Shown in pieces: positions 61,560-64,000 of a stretch of 64,000 nt of DNA. A program made the translations under genes and the position numbers. Every line of letters begins with the position of its first letter. Positions within the stretch are counted from its first letter, which is position 1. The notes beneath the pieces are model-generated. The model was not told the origin of the DNA. It saw nothing but the letters and a program-made list of their open reading frames with translations, and searched no databases. This DNA comes from Amia ocellicauda (lineage: Eukaryota; Chordata; Actinopteri; Amiiformes; Amiidae): NCBI RefSeq assembly GCF_036373705.1, contig NC_089869.1, positions 11,605,676 to 11,669,675 on the forward strand, written 5' to 3'.

Positions 61560-62030
61560 TGGAGTGAGCAAACAAATACTGAACAAAAATTGAACTTTTT
61601 CGCCTAAAGATCACCAGCCTTACTGCGGGACACTTGTCAGGATAGAAGGGGAAATTAATAGATCAAAGTACAGAAAAGTCCTTGAGGAAAAGGAAAGCTG
61701 AAACCGGGAGGGAAGTTCACCTTTCGGTGTGACAATGACCCAAAGAACAACTACACTGGCTGGCTAAGGAACAGAAAATTCATGCCTGAGGGGCCCTGTC
61801 AGAGCCTGACCTGAATCCAATCGAACGTTTGTGGCATGACTTGAAGATTGCTGTCCATCAACACTCCCCAAAGAACGTGGCAGAGCTTGAACAGGTTTGT
61901 AATGAATGGTCAAATATTGTCAACTCGAGGTGTGCAAAGTTGGTAGAGACTCATCTCAACAGACTCACAGCTGTAAGGTGCTTCCACCAAGTATTAACTC
62001 GGGGGTGGGGTTATGATATTTCAGTTTTAT
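61560..62030 (+). pseudogene. Tc1-like transposase 3' fragment
   Basis: The readable parts are QCDNDPKNNY around 61,730 and then NPIERLWHDLKIAVHQHSP, VAELEQVCNEWSNI and RCAKLVETHLNRL from about 61,815, ending LTRGWGYDISVLY. This is the C-terminal DDE half of a third Tc1 family. It has frame breaks and no complete TIR, and lies just 5' of the first NHLRC2 exon seen. Confidence 0.75.
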
Positions 62031-62262
62031 ATTCTCATTATATATCTTTTTTACACACTACAAATGTTTTCCCCTTTACAGTGGTGCATACATAAGTGGG
62101 AGGGAAATCTTTAGCAGCTATCCAGGAGTGACAATGTCTGAGCTCAGAACAAGCAGAGTGAGTCTTAATGCACAAAGTATGCCTCGAAAGCATTACCAAC
62201 CAAATGTTCTCGTCGATTTGTTGGGTAACGGTGCTAATCGGTCTTCTTGCATTTGATCTTAG

Positions 62263-62996
62263 GTGGTGACAACGAGAAGAACGTGTTATGGATTGCCATG
62301 GCTGGTACTCATCAAATCTGGGCTCTCTTCTTAGAGGATGGAAAACGTCCAAAAGGAAGGTAAGCAGAGGCACTCCTATATAGTTCATCCTACAACACAC
62401 TCGGTATAACTCTTCAGGAATCAAGGCTCTTTTGTATGATTTGTAGCAGAACTCCAGATATTAAGAAGCTCTCCAACATTAAAACCATAAATGCTTTCAA
62501 ACATTGACCGTCATACCAACTTAACTGCGTGCGTATTCTACAGTGTACAGAAATCTCTAATTCTAGCAGAATAAATCATATACGCTGTGGTCCAATGTTC
62601 TGGGTTCAGGAAATTCAATACATGCATGATTCATGGATACAGGCCCAGGCTTCTTGAACAAGTGCCCCCCCATATCAAAAAATAACAACAATAATAAATA
62701 ATATAGTATATAAATGTAAACACACAAATGGATCAAATGGAAAAATGTTTTTTGCTTGCCAGCGAGTCAAAAAAAGGGACCTGTGTCTGTTTTGCTGGAA
62801 GTGGAAATGAAGAGAACAGGAACAACGCCTACCCTCACAAAGCCGGGTTTGCGCAGCCTTCAGGCCTGGCCCCCGCGCCCGAGGAGCCCTGGAACTGCGT
62901 GTTCATCGCTGACAGCGAGATCTGCACCGTGCGCTCCGTCTCTCTGCAGGATGGGGCCGTGAAGCACCTGGTCAGAGGAGAGAGAGAGACCCCCTG
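62263..62996 (+). CDS. nhlrc2: NHLRC2, two internal exons (partial gene)
   Basis: Exon 62,263-62,359 (TTGATCTTAG|GTGG ... GGAAG|GTAAGC) codes [21 protein letters not shown] plus [10 protein letters not shown]. Exon 62,763-62,996 (TTTGCTTGCCAG|CGAG ... CCCTG|GTAAAG) codes [54 protein letters not shown]. They join in matching phase (two bases plus one) across a 404-bp intron. Both blocks match the middle NHL β-propeller region of NHLRC2, a cytosolic protein with a thioredoxin-like N-terminus linked in humans to a fatal multi-organ disease (FINCA). The reading frame is intact and strongly conserved, so this looks like functional exonic sequence. The 5' exons are not seen upstream; the next exon is not visible before the window ends. 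Confidence 0.9.
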
Positions 62997-64000
62997 GTAA
63001 AGTTCTTGGCCTTAGATCTTCTCACCTGCACCTTATTCTCAATATTATTGTTTTTAAATGGTCCGTTTTTATGAAGTTATTTATTCTTGTTTTAGGTCAA
63101 ACAAGTATAATTGCATTTTTTATTCAGATGCCCTTTCTTTGGTGGCAATTGCAATGAAGTCATTTGTTCTTGAGAATCTAAATGTGATTTCAGATTTGTT
63201 GAAAGGCCCCGTCTACACTATTGTATTTTGTCTTCAAACCCACAAGAAAGCAGCGACGGCACAGACAACCACGTTATATTCCGGTTTTGCAAAGGCACCA
63301 CAAGTTTACAATGAATCTCAATTGGATGGCTGCCAAGCCCGCTTCATGCATGCAGAGAGACGTCTTCTCATGAATCAAGTCGCCAAGTTGCGTTCTGGAA
63401 TTCCTTCTAGGGGAATTTCTCTGAAATATCCAAAAAACACACAACAATTGTTTTGTTTAGAACACTTCACATTTGTCAAACTTAAACCTTTCGCATAATG
63501 CTGTGTTTCAAAGGAATCACCCGGGAGTTTTCAAATGTGTACGCTGGCAGAGGGCAAAAGTCCAGAAGATCATTGACATTTATGGACCGCATTACTTCAC
63601 TTTGCCCTTTCACAGCAAACAAGTGGAAATGTGGAAGGTACTCTGAAAGAAATACCTTCACAACCAAAAAGAGAGAGCTTTTCTCCTTAACCTTAGCCAA
63701 CACAATTTCTCCAAACTCAAGTGTCATCAAAGTCTGTCACTACAAACAATGTTCCTTTAAACTGAACATGCATGACCATTTTCGAATTTCACTCGGTAAA
63801 TCCGAACTGTCTTACAGCAGCAAGCACAGCATCACTGTACACAACACTGCTAAATGGAGTTCCTTCCCTAACTTGTAACTGCAGGAAAAAATGAGCCAAA
63901 GGAAAGATAAGCTTGAAAAACGTGATGCCTATCAGCAAGTGTTTTGCACACATTGTTCAAATTCAGACTGTCTGACACATCTCTTGAAGTAAGATCGTTT
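62997..64000 (+). other. NHLRC2 intron to end of window
   Basis: No further NHLRC2 exon (the next should continue the β-propeller after VGGERD-like sequence) is visible to the window edge. Besides the fragment at 63,482-63,730 nothing is recognised. Confidence 0.4.
63482..63730 (-). pseudogene. Decayed retroposon-like coding fragment in the NHLRC2 intron
   Basis: The minus-strand frame (VVKVFLSEYLPHFHLFAVKG, then LLDFCPLPAYTF, VIPLKHSIM, stop) resembles the C-terminal module of uncharacterised fish proteins that I recall in many multicopy, retroelement-linked genes. The flanking minus-strand sequence up to 63,990 breaks into several frames. The opposite strand is also open for 146 and 126 codons (63,058-63,878), but with less protein-like content. 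Identity is tentative. Confidence 0.3.

Noticed and set aside
1..64000. tRNA, rRNA or other structured RNA genes
   Set aside because: No cloverleaf, A/B box pair or rRNA-like sequence was recognised by eye; short ncRNAs cannot be excluded without a covariance search.

Overview
The window looks like nuclear DNA of a ray-finned fish. It has short exons with GT/AG splice sites separated by long AT-rich introns, many microsatellites, and the usual fish repeats: Tc1-like transposons, CR1/L2-type LINE 3' ends, solo LTRs, and SINE/L2 tails related to 'TGTAAGTCGCTTTGGATAA'. I cannot name the species. Most of the window is intergenic or intronic, and only a small part codes for protein.

Genes I can support: (1) 12,403-14,036 (-), a complete three-exon CHCHD1 (mS37, mitochondrial small ribosomal subunit); (2) 43,472-44,824 (+), an intact single-exon AGC kinase related to PKN, with a predicted N-terminal membrane anchor and a Glu-rich coiled coil in place of the HR1/C2 regulatory half; (3) 51,648-52,733 (-), a partial and frameshifted Tudor-domain (TDRD1-like) gene; (4) 57,252-59,861 (-), a three-exon gene I do not recognise, with a duplicated exon and three ~50-residue repeats; (5) 62,263-62,996 (+), two internal exons of NHLRC2. 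NHLRC2 and TDRD1 lie close together in mammals (from memory, human 10q25), which supports reading the right third as a conserved block.

Layout: 1-8.1 kb, mostly anonymous with two doubtful exons and a GC-richer promoter-like part; 8.1-9.2 kb, a dead Tc1-like transposon with inverted ends; 12.4-14.6 kb, CHCHD1, a foldback MITE and a compound trinucleotide microsatellite; 14.6-29.9 kb, mostly anonymous, with a coding-like exon at 22.6 kb, a CR1-type LINE end, a possible long LTR and a solo LTR; 29.9-33.2 kb, a nearly perfect 1,633-bp tandem duplication; 34.6-40.1 kb, a second solo LTR of the same family, two LINE fragments, a 35-bp minisatellite and half a Tc1 element; 43-45.3 kb, the kinase with a CRE/TATA-type promoter and a poly(A) signal; 46.4-49.4 kb, a broken Ty3/gypsy-type gag/protease fragment with a 64-bp SINE tail inserted in it; 51-53.8 kb, a LINE, the Tudor fragment and a third solo LTR; 54.8-55.7 kb, a non-autonomous Tc1-type element; 57.3-62 kb, the unknown repeat gene and Tc1 debris; 62.3-64 kb, NHLRC2.

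The genes are unrelated neighbours, not a pathway or operon. The likeliest novel items are the unknown repeat gene at 57-60 kb and the membrane-anchored PKN-like kinase.
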